From the NCBI RefSeq assembly GCF_000024605.1, contig NC_013385.1:124001-188000 (forward strand): 64,000 bases of DNA. Direction: 5' to 3'. The position numbers were made by a program, and so were the translations under genes. The notes under the pieces were generated by a model. That model was given only the letters and a program-made list of their open reading frames with translations, made no database searches and was not told the DNA's origin. The stretch comes from Ammonifex degensii KC4 (GTDB lineage: Bacteria; Bacillota; Desulfotomaculia; Desulfotomaculales; Ammonificaceae). Below are positions 43,259 through 52,332 of the stretch, in pieces. Position 1 is the stretch's first letter, and every line of letters begins with the position of its first letter.

Positions 43259-45124
43259 ATGAAGCTGTTCATGCGTTTCTGGAACCGGAAGTTAGGGTTT
43301 GGCAAACAGCTTTTTCTTTTCACCTTTGTGCTACTAGCTCTGCCAAGTTTTCTTACCTTTTACATGTTGCACGTGATGCAGCGGGCAGAGCAAGGGATGA
43401 TCGAAGGGGATAAAGCCAAACTGGAGCGGGCCATGGCCTTGCTGGATCACCGTTTTCACGGCACCTTTGAAGATATATTGAAGGAACATAATGTGCCGCC
43501 TGATGCCCGGACCCGGGATAAGGTGCGGGTGCTCAACGAGGCGCTCAAACCCATCATCGACTCGGTAGCGGCCGAGTACCCGGGGGTGGAGTTCGGCTTT
43601 TACTCCAAGGATTTAGACGTCATCCTCAACGGGCGCACTGAAACCTACGGAGAAAACTTTTCTACCCGGCGCAAGGCGGATATTGAGCGCACCATCACTA
43701 CCCGCAGCCCGGTGGCTACCGTGGTAGGGCCCAGCGGCACAGGGCTTATTGAGACCTACCGGCCCCTCGTGCGCAATGGGGAGGTCATCGGCGCGGTGGT
43801 AGCGCAGGAGAACGCCAAAGACGTTTACCAGCGGCTGGCGCGGGTGCGGCGGGAGGCCTACCTCACCATCGCCGCCGGAATTGTCATTGGAGTAGGAGGA
43901 TTTTTCTTTCTGCTCAACCGTTTTTTGGAAATTATCAGCCGGGTTAAGGAAGGGCTTTCCCACCTGGAGACCGATCTGAGCTACCGGCTCCCCCCGGCTT
44001 TCGGTGAGCTAGGGGAAATTGCGGCGGCCATTAACCATCTAGCTAACCGCTTGGCGGAAGTGAAGAGTTTCAACGAGCTTATCTTAGATAACGTCGAGGC
44101 GGGCGTCATAGCCCTGGATACCGAGGGCAAGGTAGTGCTGGTAAATCCGGCGGCTGCCCGGACCCTGGGGGTTAACGCCAAGGAGATGGTGGGAAGGCCG
44201 GTGGCCGAGGTCTTTCCGCCAGGGCCGTTGCGGGAGGTTCTGGAGCGGGCCTGGCAGAAGGGGGAAACAGTACGCGAACTTTCTCTTAAGCACCCGGTGG
44301 GTGAAGGGGAAAGGGACCTCATCGTGGGGACCAACCTTCTCGCCGGCCCGCAGGGAAGCCCGGTGGGGGTGCTGCTCACCTTCAGGGACGTTACCGAGAG
44401 GCGCAGGCTGGAGGAGAGGGTGCAGCGCCAGGAGCGCCTGGCGGCGCTGGGCAAGTTCGTGGCTGGTGTAGCGCACGAGATCCGCAATCCCCTCACCACC
44501 ATAAGTGGCTATATCCAGATGTGGCAGCGTTACGGCAAGCCCACTCCTCACTCTCTTCCCTTGGTGGCCCAGGAAGTGCGGCGGCTTAACGCCATCGTGG
44601 ACAAGCTTTTGTTCTTTGCCCGCCCGGCGGAAATGAAGCTTCAGCCTTACGATCTCAACCAGCTGGTGGTTCAAGTGCTGCAGTTCATAGGCCACGCCCA
44701 GGACAATAAGGTAAAGGTGGAGGTTTCGCTTTCACCGGAGCTTCCTACGGTGCTCCTCGATCCCGAGCAAATGCGCCAGGTGCTCATGAACATAATCTAC
44801 AATTCTTATCAGGCCATGCCTAACGGCGGGCTTCTCAGCGTCTCCACCGAGCTGACGTCCGACGGCAAGTACGCGGTGGTGACGGTGGGCGATACCGGAT
44901 GCGGCATCCCGCCCGAGAACTTGCCCCGCATCTTCGATCCTTTCTTCACCACTAAGGCGCGGGGTAGCGGTCTGGGCCTGGCTCTGGCGCACGAAATAGT
45001 CACCGCCCATGGGGGGCATATCGAGGTGGAGAGCAAGGTAGGGGTGGGCACCACCATGCGCGTCTACCTGCCCGTGGGAGAAAAGGAGGTGCGAGTAGAT
45101 GGCCCGGGTGCTGGTGGTAGATGA
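43259..45124 (+). CDS. Membrane sensor histidine kinase (AtoS/NtrB type)
   Basis: The protein has one membrane span near the start (LFLFTFVLLALPSFLTFYML), an outer sensor domain of about 150 residues of Cache-like type with SKDLDVILNGR and IETYRPLVRNGEVIGAVVAQEN, a second span (LTIAAGIVIGVGGFFFLL), HAMP, PAS (LDNVEAGVIALDTEGKVVLVN), the phospho-His region GVAHEIRNPLTTISGYIQ and an ATPase with DTGCGIPPENLPRIFDPFFTTKARGSGLGL. The start is uncertain: ATG 43259, ATG 43271 and GTG 43211 are all open. It overlaps its regulator by 26 bases. The ligand is unknown; sulfur oxyanions are suggested by neighbours. Confidence 0.92.
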   Translation: MKLFMRFWNRKLGFGKQLFLFTFVLLALPSFLTFYMLHVMQRAEQGMIEGDKAKLERAMALLDHRFHGTFEDILKEHNVPPDARTRDKVRVLNEALKPIIDSVAAEYPGVEFGFYSKDLDVILNGRTETYGENFSTRRKADIERTITTRSPVATVVGPSGTGLIETYRPLVRNGEVIGAVVAQENAKDVYQRLARVRREAYLTIAAGIVIGVGGFFFLLNRFLEIISRVKEGLSHLETDLSYRLPPAFGELGEIAAAINHLANRLAEVKSFNELILDNVEAGVIALDTEGKVVLVNPAAARTLGVNAKEMVGRPVAEVFPPGPLREVLERAWQKGETVRELSLKHPVGEGERDLIVGTNLLAGPQGSPVGVLLTFRDVTERRRLEERVQRQERLAALGKFVAGVAHEIRNPLTTISGYIQMWQRYGKPTPHSLPLVAQEVRRLNAIVDKLLFFARPAEMKLQPYDLNQLVVQVLQFIGHAQDNKVKVEVSLSPELPTVLLDPEQMRQVLMNIIYNSYQAMPNGGLLSVSTELTSDGKYAVVTVGDTGCGIPPENLPRIFDPFFTTKARGSGLGLALAHEIVTAHGGHIEVESKVGVGTTMRVYLPVGEKEVRVDGPGAGGR

Positions 45125-46490
45125 CGAGGAGAGCGTCTGCCAGATGCTGAAGGACCTCCTGGAGACCGAAGGGTATGAGGTGGTCACGGCTCTGGAGGCC
45201 AGAGAAGCTCTTGAGAAGTTAGACCAGGAGGAGGTAAACGCGGCCCTGGTCGATATCCGTATGCCGGACATCGACGGGCTGGCCTTTTTCAAGCTTCTGA
45301 AGGAAAAGGGGTATACTTTCCCAGTCATTCTCATAACCGCCTACGGCTCCACCGATACGGCGATCGAGGCCATGAAGCTGGGCGCTTTTGATTACGTGCT
45401 CAAGCCTTTCAACATAGAAGAGCTTTTGCTGACGGTCAAGAAAGCAGTGGAGGTGGAGGCTTTAGCACGAGAGACGGAGGCGCTCCGGCGGGAGTTGGCG
45501 GGAGAGGCGCCGGCCGAAGAGATCATCGGCCGCTCTCCGGCCATGATCGAGGTCTTCAAGCAGATAGGCAAGTTTGCCGACACCGATTACACCGTACTTA
45601 TAGTGGGCGAGACGGGTACGGGGAAGGAACTGGTGGCGGGGGCGTTGCACCGTAACAGCCGCCGCTGCAACGGCCCCTTTGTGCGGATAAACTGCGCGGC
45701 CATCCCGGAGAACCTTTTGGAAAGCGAGCTTTTCGGCTACGAGAAAGGCGCCTTTACCGGTGCGATTTCCCGCAAGATAGGTAAGTTCGAACTGGCCGAA
45801 GGAGGTACCCTTTTTCTGGATGAGATAGGAGAGCTCCCCCTTTCGATGCAGGCCAAGCTTTTGCGGGTGCTGCAGGAGAAAGAGTTCGAGCGAGTGGGGG
45901 GCACCAAGACCATTAAGCTCAATGCCCGGATAATCGCGGCCACCAACCGGGATCTTGTGCGGATGGTGAAGGAGGGCACCTTCCGCGAAGACCTGTACTA
46001 CCGCCTCAACGTGGTGACCATCCACGTCCCGCCCCTCCGGGAGCGCAAAGAAGACATACCTCTTTTGGCAGAGCATTTCCTCCGGCAGGCGGTGGCCAAG
46101 CTAGGCAAGACGGTAAAGGGCTTCTCTCCCGAAGCTTTAAACCTCCTAAAGGCCTACGACTGGCCAGGAAACGTACGGGAGCTGCGTAACGTCTGCGAGC
46201 GGGCAGTGGTCCTGGCCCAAGGTCCCCTCATCCTCCCCGAAGACCTGCCGGTGACTCTGCGTCAGCCGGAAGAACTCGGTTTGGGAGAAGGGGAAATAGA
46301 ACTGCGGCTACGTTCGGGACAGACGCTGGCGGAGATCCTGCACGATGTGGAGCGCACGGTCATCTTAAAAGCCTTGCGGGAGCACAACTACAACCGCACC
46401 CGCACCGCCCAGGCTTTAGGCATCAGCCGGCGCACCCTCCACCTGAAGCTTAAGGAGTACGGTCTGGGGGAGGAGGGGGAGCCAAATTGA
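45099..46490 (+). CDS. Sigma-54-dependent response regulator (NtrC family)
   Basis: The 463-residue protein has a receiver domain with VVDDEE and phospho-Asp52 (LVDIRMPDIDG), an AAA+ domain with Walker A GETGTGKE (about 170-177), the sigma-54 contact loop GAFTGA (217-222) and GGTLFLDEIGEL, and a Fis-type helix-turn-helix (NYNRTRTAQALGISRRTLHLKLKEYG). It should activate promoters read by RpoN. It pairs with the kinase upstream. I did not find a clean -24/-12 promoter near the transporter genes by eye. Confidence 0.96.
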   Translation: MARVLVVDDEESVCQMLKDLLETEGYEVVTALEAREALEKLDQEEVNAALVDIRMPDIDGLAFFKLLKEKGYTFPVILITAYGSTDTAIEAMKLGAFDYVLKPFNIEELLLTVKKAVEVEALARETEALRRELAGEAPAEEIIGRSPAMIEVFKQIGKFADTDYTVLIVGETGTGKELVAGALHRNSRRCNGPFVRINCAAIPENLLESELFGYEKGAFTGAISRKIGKFELAEGGTLFLDEIGELPLSMQAKLLRVLQEKEFERVGGTKTIKLNARIIAATNRDLVRMVKEGTFREDLYYRLNVVTIHVPPLRERKEDIPLLAEHFLRQAVAKLGKTVKGFSPEALNLLKAYDWPGNVRELRNVCERAVVLAQGPLILPEDLPVTLRQPEELGLGEGEIELRLRSGQTLAEILHDVERTVILKALREHNYNRTRTAQALGISRRTLHLKLKEYGLGEEGEPN

Positions 46491-46503
46491 GAATTTTGGG
46501 TAG

Positions 46504-46532
46504 TTGTCAAAAACAACGAGTTCCGATATAAT
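46504..46532 (+). promoter_or_regulatory. Sigma-A-type promoter before the UspA gene
   Basis: TTGTCA (46504-46509) and TATAAT (46527-46532) with a 17-base spacer, close to consensus. It means the UspA gene can be read independently of the two-component genes. Confidence 0.8.
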
Positions 46533-46577
46533 TGGTTAGTGAAAATTGTAACTTTCTCAGTTGGAGGGGTGGGAGCG

Positions 46578-47012
46578 ATGAAGCTACTGGTGCTCTATGA
46601 CGGCTCGACGAACGCGCTGCGGGCGGCAGAGAGTGCGGCGAAGCTGGTAAAGGCCATGGGCGGCGGAGAAGCAGTCCTCTTGCAGGTAGTGGAGTTTTGG
46701 GAGTCGGGGGCTTGGGGTTTTCTGACCTTGCCCGACGAGGAGCAGGAGCGGATCATTAACCAGGCCAAGGAGAAAGCACTGGCGGGCATGTGCAAACCGG
46801 AACAGGTACTTAAGGAAGCGGGGGCTAAGGTAGAGAAAGTGGTCCTGGTGGGCGAGGTAGTCCCTACGATCATCGAGTACGCCGATCAAATGAACCCCGA
46901 TCTCATCGTCATGGGCAGCCGGGGCATGGGCCCCATAAAGGAACTGGTGCTGGGGGGGATTTGCCACAAAGTCCTGCAGCTAGCCAAACAGCCGGTCATG
47001 GTGGTAAAGTAG
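46578..47012 (+). CDS. Universal stress protein (UspA family)
   Basis: From ATG 46578, after GGAGGGG, the 144-residue protein starts MKLLVLYDGSTNALRA and ends with DLIVMGSRGMGPIKELVLGGICHKVLQLAKQPVMVV, holding the GxxG-x9-G ATP-binding pattern of this group. The role is stress adaptation, not specific. A longer frame from 46539 has no binding site. It sits between the regulator and the TauE gene. Confidence 0.93.
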   Translation: MKLLVLYDGSTNALRAAESAAKLVKAMGGGEAVLLQVVEFWESGAWGFLTLPDEEQERIINQAKEKALAGMCKPEQVLKEAGAKVEKVVLVGEVVPTIIEYADQMNPDLIVMGSRGMGPIKELVLGGICHKVLQLAKQPVMVVK

Positions 47013-47074
47013 CACCTTGAGACCCGAAGGGGGTGTTAGGGAGAAGGGAGGTTTAAGGACTAGGATGGCATGAA

Positions 47075-47086
47075 GCTCTTAAGAGC
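47075..47086. promoter_or_regulatory. Palindrome with CTTAAG core upstream of the TauE/SafE gene
   Basis: GCTCTTAAGAGC is a perfect 12-base palindrome 77 bases before the start codon. It shares the pattern C-pyrimidine-CTTAAG-purine-G with the palindrome at 43196. Position fits an activator site, but the link is inferred. Confidence 0.4.
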
Positions 47087-47162
47087 AGAAGAGAAAGTAC
47101 CTTGTTTTGCTGTTGCGGTTGTTTTTTGGCTCACGATACTACCACGGTAGAGGGGGGAAAAT

Positions 47163-48098
47163 ATGCTGGCTTTGCTTTCAAGTACCGTCCTGCTGGCGCA
47201 GGGTACGGCAACAGGGCAAGCGGCTACAGCTGCTGCGGCTGACCCTAGCGGTTCCAACTGGTGGATTTGGCCTCTACTCCTTTTCATCTTCACGGTGGTT
47301 CTTGGGATAGTGGCTGTTTTGGGCGGTGTAGGCGGCGGAGTCCTCTTCACCCCTCTGGTGGGCGGTTTCTTCCCCTTCCACCTGGACTTCGTCCGTAGCG
47401 CGGGATTGCTGGTAGCACTTTCCGGCTCTTTGGCGGCGGCACCGGGGCTTCTGCGCTCCAACCTGGCGAGCTTAAGATTGGCCTTGCCGGCCGCTCTGCT
47501 GGCCTCTACCGCCAGCGCCTTTGGTGCTCTGGTGGGGTTGGCCCTGCCCAAGAACGTGGTGCAGATTCTGCTTGGCATCACCATTCTCTTCGTGGCTTTC
47601 CTCTTCATCGTCTCCAAACGGGCCGAGTTTCCCCACGTACCCCACGCCGACAAGCTGGCGCAGGTCCTCAAGATCCACGGCATCTACTACGAGGCCTCTA
47701 CCGGGCAGACGGTGGAGTGGACCGTCTGGCGCACACCTGTAGGGCTCATTCTCTTCATCTTCATCGGGTTCATTGCCGGCATGTTCGGTCTGGGAGCCGG
47801 GTGGGCCAACGTACCGGTGCTGAACCTGGTCATGGGCGCCCCCTTGAAGATCGCGGTGGGTACCAGCAAGTTCCTCCTGTCCATCACCGATACTTCTGCG
47901 GCCTGGGTGTACCTCAACTCCGGGGCTTGTCTTCCGATGATAGTGGTGCCCTCGGTAGTGGGGATCATGCTGGGTTCCTTCATCGGGGTTAAGCTTTTGA
48001 CCATCGTGCGTCCCAAGGCGGTGCGGTACGTCGTCATCCTGCTCATGATAGTCGCCGGCATAAGGCCTCTGCTACAGGGCCTCGGCATCTGGAAGTAA
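47163..48098 (+). CDS. TauE/SafE-family sulfur anion permease
   Basis: The 311-residue membrane protein has eight to nine hydrophobic segments. The family motifs are GGVGGGVLFTPLVG near the start and IGFIAGMFGLGAGWANVPVLNLVMGAPLKIAVGTSKF in the second half, an inverted repeat of the same idea. TauE/SafE proteins move sulfite, sulfonates or related organic acids. The first 35 residues look like a cleavable or membrane-leading segment. A DUF1634 gene follows at 12 bases. Confidence 0.9.
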   Translation: MLALLSSTVLLAQGTATGQAATAAAADPSGSNWWIWPLLLFIFTVVLGIVAVLGGVGGGVLFTPLVGGFFPFHLDFVRSAGLLVALSGSLAAAPGLLRSNLASLRLALPAALLASTASAFGALVGLALPKNVVQILLGITILFVAFLFIVSKRAEFPHVPHADKLAQVLKIHGIYYEASTGQTVEWTVWRTPVGLILFIFIGFIAGMFGLGAGWANVPVLNLVMGAPLKIAVGTSKFLLSITDTSAAWVYLNSGACLPMIVVPSVVGIMLGSFIGVKLLTIVRPKAVRYVVILLMIVAGIRPLLQGLGIWK

Positions 48099-48110
48099 GG
48101 GGGGAAGAAG

Positions 48111-48533
48111 ATGAGCGACAAGGGCAAGGCGGTAGAAATCCCGCGGGAGCAGCAGGTTTACGCCACCGTCCTGTACTGGGGTATGCTCATAGGCATGGGC
48201 CTGCTCATAGTGACCTTTATCCTCTATGTGTTCGGGGTGCTCAAACCCTTCATCCCGGTAACGGAGCTTCCTAAGCTCTGGGGGATGAAGGTCAAGAAGT
48301 TCGTCGAGGTGGCGCGGGTACCTACCGGCTGGAACTGGGTGTACTATCTGGGCAAGGGAGACTTCCTTAACTACATCGGCATTGCCATACTGGCGGGCCT
48401 GCAGGTGCTAGGGTTTATAATACTTTTCCCCTTCTACGTCGCCAAGCGCGACGTACCCTTCACCATCATCGTGCTGGCCGAGATAGTAGTGCTGCTGCTG
48501 GCCATCAGCGGGGTTATCCACCTGGCGGAGTAG
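48111..48533 (+). CDS. DUF1634-type small membrane protein
   Basis: The 140-residue protein has three membrane segments: VLYWGMLIGMGLLIVTFILYVFGVL, YIGIAILAGLQVLGFIILFPFYV and FTIIVLAEIVVLLLAISGVIHL. This fits DUF1634, a family often adjacent to TauE/SafE permeases and probably a partner subunit. The start follows GGGGGGAAG and the gene ends before a strong terminator. Confidence 0.85.
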   Translation: MSDKGKAVEIPREQQVYATVLYWGMLIGMGLLIVTFILYVFGVLKPFIPVTELPKLWGMKVKKFVEVARVPTGWNWVYYLGKGDFLNYIGIAILAGLQVLGFIILFPFYVAKRDVPFTIIVLAEIVVLLLAISGVIHLAE

Positions 48534-48557
48534 GCGGTTTTCAAAAAGGCTTTCCGG

Positions 48558-48590
48558 AAAAGGGGAAGGAAGTACCTCCTTCCCCTTTTC
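48558..48590 (+). terminator. Intrinsic terminator after the TauE-DUF1634 pair
   Basis: GGGGAAGGA (48562-48570), six-base loop, TCCTTCCCC (48577-48585), then TTTTCTCT. A-rich bases on the left make it usable in both directions in part. Confidence 0.92.
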
Positions 48591-48669
48591 TCTGTCTTGC
48601 TGTTTTCTGGGCCCCTTAATTATAATCCCCTTTAAAAGACCTGGGTCTCGAGGAAAGGAGCGGTGATCT

Positions 48670-51126
48670 TTGGCACGGCGAGCTACGGCGGAAGAGGTCA
48701 GAGCCATTTGCACTGAGGAGGAACTGGGTTCTTGGCTCAAAACCGATGAGATCGAACCGCTGGAGAGCATCATCGGTCAAGAGAGAGCGGTAAAAGCCTT
48801 AGAGTTCGGGCTGGAGATAGAGGATCAGGGGTTCAACATCTTCGTGGCCGGCCTTCCGGGAACGGGGCGGACCACGGCGGTAAAGAACTTTTTAGAAAAC
48901 ATAGCTAAAACCAAGCCCACTCCCTCGGACTGGTGTTACGTCTATAATTTCCGGGATCCTTACACCCCCCGAGCTATCGAGCTACCGGCAGGCAAGGGGG
49001 TGGAGTTTGCCCGGGATATGAAGAACTTTATCGCCTCTGCCCGCCGGGAGATCCCCCGGGCTTTCGAGAGCGAAGAGTACGCCAAAAAGAGGGAAGAGAC
49101 CATCGAAACTTTTAATGCCCAGCGCAACCGCCTTTTCCAGGAGCTGAACGAGCGGGCGAGTGAGGCCGGTTTCATGATCCAGCCTACGCCTACCGGTCTC
49201 TTCATCATCCCGGTAATCGACGGCGAACCCATTAAAGATAAAGACTTTGCCGCTTTGCCCCGCGAGCAGCAGGAGGAGATCATAAGGCGGCGCGAGGAAC
49301 TGGAGGCTGAGGTTGCCAGTACTTTCAGGGAACTGCAGAACATCGAGCGCATGGCGCACGAGGCGATAAGGGAGCTTGACCGGCAGGTGGCTGACTACGT
49401 GCTGGGGCTCCTGCTTAAAGAGATGCAGGAGAAATACCGCTCCCTGCCGGCCGTGCTCAACTACCTGGAGGCGGTCAAGGCAGACATTTTGGACAACCTG
49501 GCCCTTTTCCGCGGCCGGGCAGAGGGGGAGCGGCCGGGGCCGCCGTGGCACCGGGAGGACCCCTTCCGGCGCTACGAGGTCAACGTGCTGGTCGACAACA
49601 GCGAGCTCCAGGGAGCCCCGGTGATAGTGGAGTACAACCCTACCTACAGCAACCTGGTGGGGCGCATCGAGCGGGAGGCGGTCTTCGGGGCTCTTATCAC
49701 CGACTTCACCATGATCCGCCCCGGGGCTCTGCATAGAGCCAACGGCGGCTATCTCATCATTCCCGTGGAGGAGATGGTGCGCAACCTCTTCTCCTGGGAT
49801 GGGCTCAAGCGGGCTTTGCGGGAAGGGAGGGTGGTCATCGAGGACATAAGCGAGCGGCTGGGGCTTTTAACCACCAAGACCCTGCAGCCCGAGCCCATAC
49901 CCTTAAAGCTCAAGGTCATTCTTCTGGGCGACCCCTGGCTTTATTACATCTTTTTCCACTACGATCCCGATTTCCAGGAGCTCTTTAAGGTGAAGGCGGA
50001 GTTTGGCACCCGCATGGACCGGACGCCGGAAAATGTGCGCAAGTACGCCGCCTTTTTCCGTACCCTCTGCGAGAAGGAAAATCTTTTGCACCTGGATGCT
50101 TCGGCGGTGGCCAAACTGGTGGAGTACGGCTCGCGTCTGGCGGAGGACCAGACCAAGCTGGCCACCCGGTTCTCGGAAATTGCCGACGTGGTGCGGGAAG
50201 CCTGCTACTACGCCCGTAAGGAAGGAGCAGCTTACGTCTCGGCTTGCCACGTGCGCCAGGCCATCGACGCCCGCTTCTACCGCTCTAACCTCATCCAGGA
50301 GCGCATCCAGGAGATGATCACCCGGGGCTTTATCAAGATCGAGGTGACGGGGGCCAAAGTGGGGCAGGTCAACGGTCTGGCGGTCATCGACCTGGGGGAC
50401 ATCTCCTTTGGGCGGCCTCAGCGTATAACGGCCACGGTGGCTGCGGGCAAGGAGGGGGTAATCGATATCGAGCGGGAGGCGCGGCTGGGCGGGCGCATCC
50501 ACACCAAAGGGGTGCTCATCCTCACCGGCTACCTCAACGAGAAGTACTACCGCGAGGCCCCCTTGAGCCTGGCGGCGCGCCTGGTCTTCGAGCAAAACTA
50601 CGAGGGAGTGGAGGGGGACAGCGCCTCCAGCGCCGAACTGTATGCGCTCCTCTCGGCCCTCTCCGGTCTTCCCATCAAGCAGAACCTGGCGGTCACCGGC
50701 TCGGTGAACCAGAAGGGGGAGATCCAAGCGGTAGGGGGGATTAACGAGAAGATAGAAGGGTTCTTCGACATCTGCAAGGCCAAGGGCCTGACGGGCGACC
50801 AGGGGGTGATTATCCCCTCGGCCAATAAGGAAAATCTCATGCTGCGGGAAGATGTAGTGGAGGCGATAAAAGAGGGGCTTTTCCACATCTACTTCGTGGA
50901 CACGGTGGACGAGGGGATAGAGCTCTTGACCGGGGTGCCGGCGGGAGAAAGGGGACCTGATGGGAAGTTCCCGCCCGACACCGTGCACGGGCGGGTGGCG
51001 GCCCGGCTCAGAGAAATGGCGGAGCAGATAAATAACCTAGAGGAAGAAGGAGGGGGAGAGGAGATCCTGGAGGGAGAGAATGGAAACGGGGAAGAAGACG
51101 GAGAAACGGATAGCGCAGAAGATTGA
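48670..51126 (+). CDS. Lon-like ATP-dependent protease (AAA_32 / LonB type)
   Basis: The 818-residue protein starts with an AAA region: IIGQERAVKALEFGLEIEDQGFNIFVAGLPGTGRTTAVKNFL (Walker A GLPGTGRT). A coiled-coil stretch follows, then NGGYLIIPVEEM, and the C-terminal Lon protease domain with a Ser-Lys dyad: Ser651 in EGDSASSAE and Lys694 in GGINEKIEG. It is a cytoplasmic relative of Lon without the N-terminal LAN domain. The TTG start follows AAAGGAG. The last 16 codons, acidic, overlap ogt by 47 bases. Confidence 0.94.
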   Translation: MARRATAEEVRAICTEEELGSWLKTDEIEPLESIIGQERAVKALEFGLEIEDQGFNIFVAGLPGTGRTTAVKNFLENIAKTKPTPSDWCYVYNFRDPYTPRAIELPAGKGVEFARDMKNFIASARREIPRAFESEEYAKKREETIETFNAQRNRLFQELNERASEAGFMIQPTPTGLFIIPVIDGEPIKDKDFAALPREQQEEIIRRREELEAEVASTFRELQNIERMAHEAIRELDRQVADYVLGLLLKEMQEKYRSLPAVLNYLEAVKADILDNLALFRGRAEGERPGPPWHREDPFRRYEVNVLVDNSELQGAPVIVEYNPTYSNLVGRIEREAVFGALITDFTMIRPGALHRANGGYLIIPVEEMVRNLFSWDGLKRALREGRVVIEDISERLGLLTTKTLQPEPIPLKLKVILLGDPWLYYIFFHYDPDFQELFKVKAEFGTRMDRTPENVRKYAAFFRTLCEKENLLHLDASAVAKLVEYGSRLAEDQTKLATRFSEIADVVREACYYARKEGAAYVSACHVRQAIDARFYRSNLIQERIQEMITRGFIKIEVTGAKVGQVNGLAVIDLGDISFGRPQRITATVAAGKEGVIDIEREARLGGRIHTKGVLILTGYLNEKYYREAPLSLAARLVFEQNYEGVEGDSASSAELYALLSALSGLPIKQNLAVTGSVNQKGEIQAVGGINEKIEGFFDICKAKGLTGDQGVIIPSANKENLMLREDVVEAIKEGLFHIYFVDTVDEGIELLTGVPAGERGPDGKFPPDTVHGRVAARLREMAEQINNLEEEGGGEEILEGENGNGEEDGETDSAED

Positions 51127-51601
51127 GGTACCCTCCTGGGGCGAGTTCCTGGCCCTGTGGTCCACCGAGGGCAAGCTTTGTAAGCTTTCCTTCCCCGGCT
51201 TCTGGCAGGATTCGGAAGGTCACCCCGGCTGTCCTTCATCAGGTGAAAGGCTGGCTCTGGCCTTGAAAGCTTACTTTGCCGGGGAGCAGGTGGACTTTAG
51301 CTGGGTGCCGCTCGATCTAGGTGCTTATACCCCTTTCCAGAGGCGGGTGCTGGAGTTTGCCCGGGGACTTCCTTACGGGGAAGTCGTCTCTTACGGCGAT
51401 TTGGCCCGGGCCCTAGGAATACCCGGCGGGGCACGGGCGGTAGGCCGGGCCTTGGCGGCTAACCGCATCCCCATTATCATCCCCTGCCACCGGGTAGTCG
51501 CCCGCCAGGGGCTGGGGGGATTCAGCCTGGGCCTCGACTGGAAGCAAAAGCTCCTGGCACTGGAGAAAAAGGGCTTTTGCCGTAAGCGCCACTTGTGCTA
51601 A
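51080..51601 (+). CDS. ogt: Methylated-DNA-[protein]-cysteine S-methyltransferase
   Basis: The 173-residue protein has [30 protein letters not shown] and the active-site IPCHRVV, with the methyl-accepting Cys136. It removes O6-methyl from guanine in DNA, by irreversible self-methylation. ATG 51080 lies inside the end of the Lon-like gene, after GGAGGGAGAG. Confidence 0.95.
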   Translation: METGKKTEKRIAQKIEVPSWGEFLALWSTEGKLCKLSFPGFWQDSEGHPGCPSSGERLALALKAYFAGEQVDFSWVPLDLGAYTPFQRRVLEFARGLPYGEVVSYGDLARALGIPGGARAVGRALAANRIPIIIPCHRVVARQGLGGFSLGLDWKQKLLALEKKGFCRKRHLC

Positions 51602-51604
51602 AAT
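51577..51604 (+). promoter_or_regulatory. Likely promoter of rplU-rpmA
   Basis: TTGCCG (51577-51582), 16-base spacer and TAAAAT (51599-51604), at the end of ogt and 39 bases before rplU. Confidence 0.55.
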
Positions 51605-51642
51605 ATCGCTTGGTCTGGCTTAGAGGAAGGAGTGGAAAGGAA

Positions 51643-51951
51643 ATGTACGCCGTTATCGAAACGGGTGGCAAGCAGTACCGGGTAGAAGAAGGACAGCGGC
51701 TGAAAGTGGAAAAGCTGCCGGCAGACGTGGGGGAAGTGGTGCATCCCCGCGTGCTGATGGTGGTCAAGGACGGTGAGGTCAAGATCGGCGCGCCCGAGGT
51801 TGAGGGGGCGCGGGTGGACCTCAAGGTCTTGGGGCACGGGAAGCACCCCAAGATCGTGGTCTTCAAGTACAAGCCCAAGAAGAACTACCGGCGCAAGAAG
51901 GGGCACCGGCAGCTCTACACCGAGGTTCTGGTCGCCAAGATAGAGGCGTAA
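51643..51951 (+). CDS. rplU: 50S ribosomal protein L21
   Basis: From ATG 51643 the 102-residue protein reads [18 protein letters not shown] and contains [30 protein letters not shown], as in L21. The AAAGGAA site is just upstream; an upstream open frame is not part of L21. L21 binds 23S rRNA. It is 31 bases from rpmA, with no gene between. Confidence 0.98.
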   Translation: MYAVIETGGKQYRVEEGQRLKVEKLPADVGEVVHPRVLMVVKDGEVKIGAPEVEGARVDLKVLGHGKHPKIVVFKYKPKKNYRRKKGHRQLYTEVLVAKIEA

Positions 51952-51982
51952 AACTCGCTTTTAAGGAAAGGGGGGATACGTT

Positions 51983-52246
51983 ATGGCCCATAAAAAGGGT
52001 GTTGGCAGTTCGCGTAACGGGCGAGATTCTAACGCTAAATACCTGGGCGTAAAGTGCGGCGACGGCGAGTTCGTCACGGCGGGCTCGATCCTGGTGCGTC
52101 AGCGGGGCACTAAGTTCCACCCCGGCAAGAACGTGGGGCGGGGTGGCGATGACACCCTCTTTGCCCTGGTGGACGGCTTCGTGCGCTTCCACTCCCGGGG
52201 CCGGGAGCGCAAGTACGTGAGCGTGATTCCCGCGCTGACAAGCTAA
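51983..52246 (+). CDS. rpmA: 50S ribosomal protein L27 without N-terminal extension
   Basis: The 87-residue protein begins [19 protein letters not shown], the mature L27 start, then [23 protein letters not shown]. Many Firmicutes carry a short N-terminal extension here that is cleaved by the protease Prp, encoded between rplU and rpmA. Here neither the extension nor prp is present, which is consistent. The gene follows AAAGGGGGG. Confidence 0.98.
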   Translation: MAHKKGVGSSRNGRDSNAKYLGVKCGDGEFVTAGSILVRQRGTKFHPGKNVGRGGDDTLFALVDGFVRFHSRGRERKYVSVIPALTS

Positions 52247-52272
52247 GTTCCATAGGTTCGGGCGGATCGGCC

Positions 52273-52302
52273 AAGGCGGGAGGAGTTAAACCCGCCTTTT
52301 AC
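52273..52302 (+). terminator. Intrinsic terminator after rpmA
   Basis: AAGGCGGG (52273-52280), ten-base loop, CCCGCCTT (52291-52298), then T-rich. It ends the ribosomal protein unit and precedes cobQ. Confidence 0.92.
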
Positions 52303-52332
52303 TTTTTAAAGAGTCTTGGGGAGGTACGCTTT

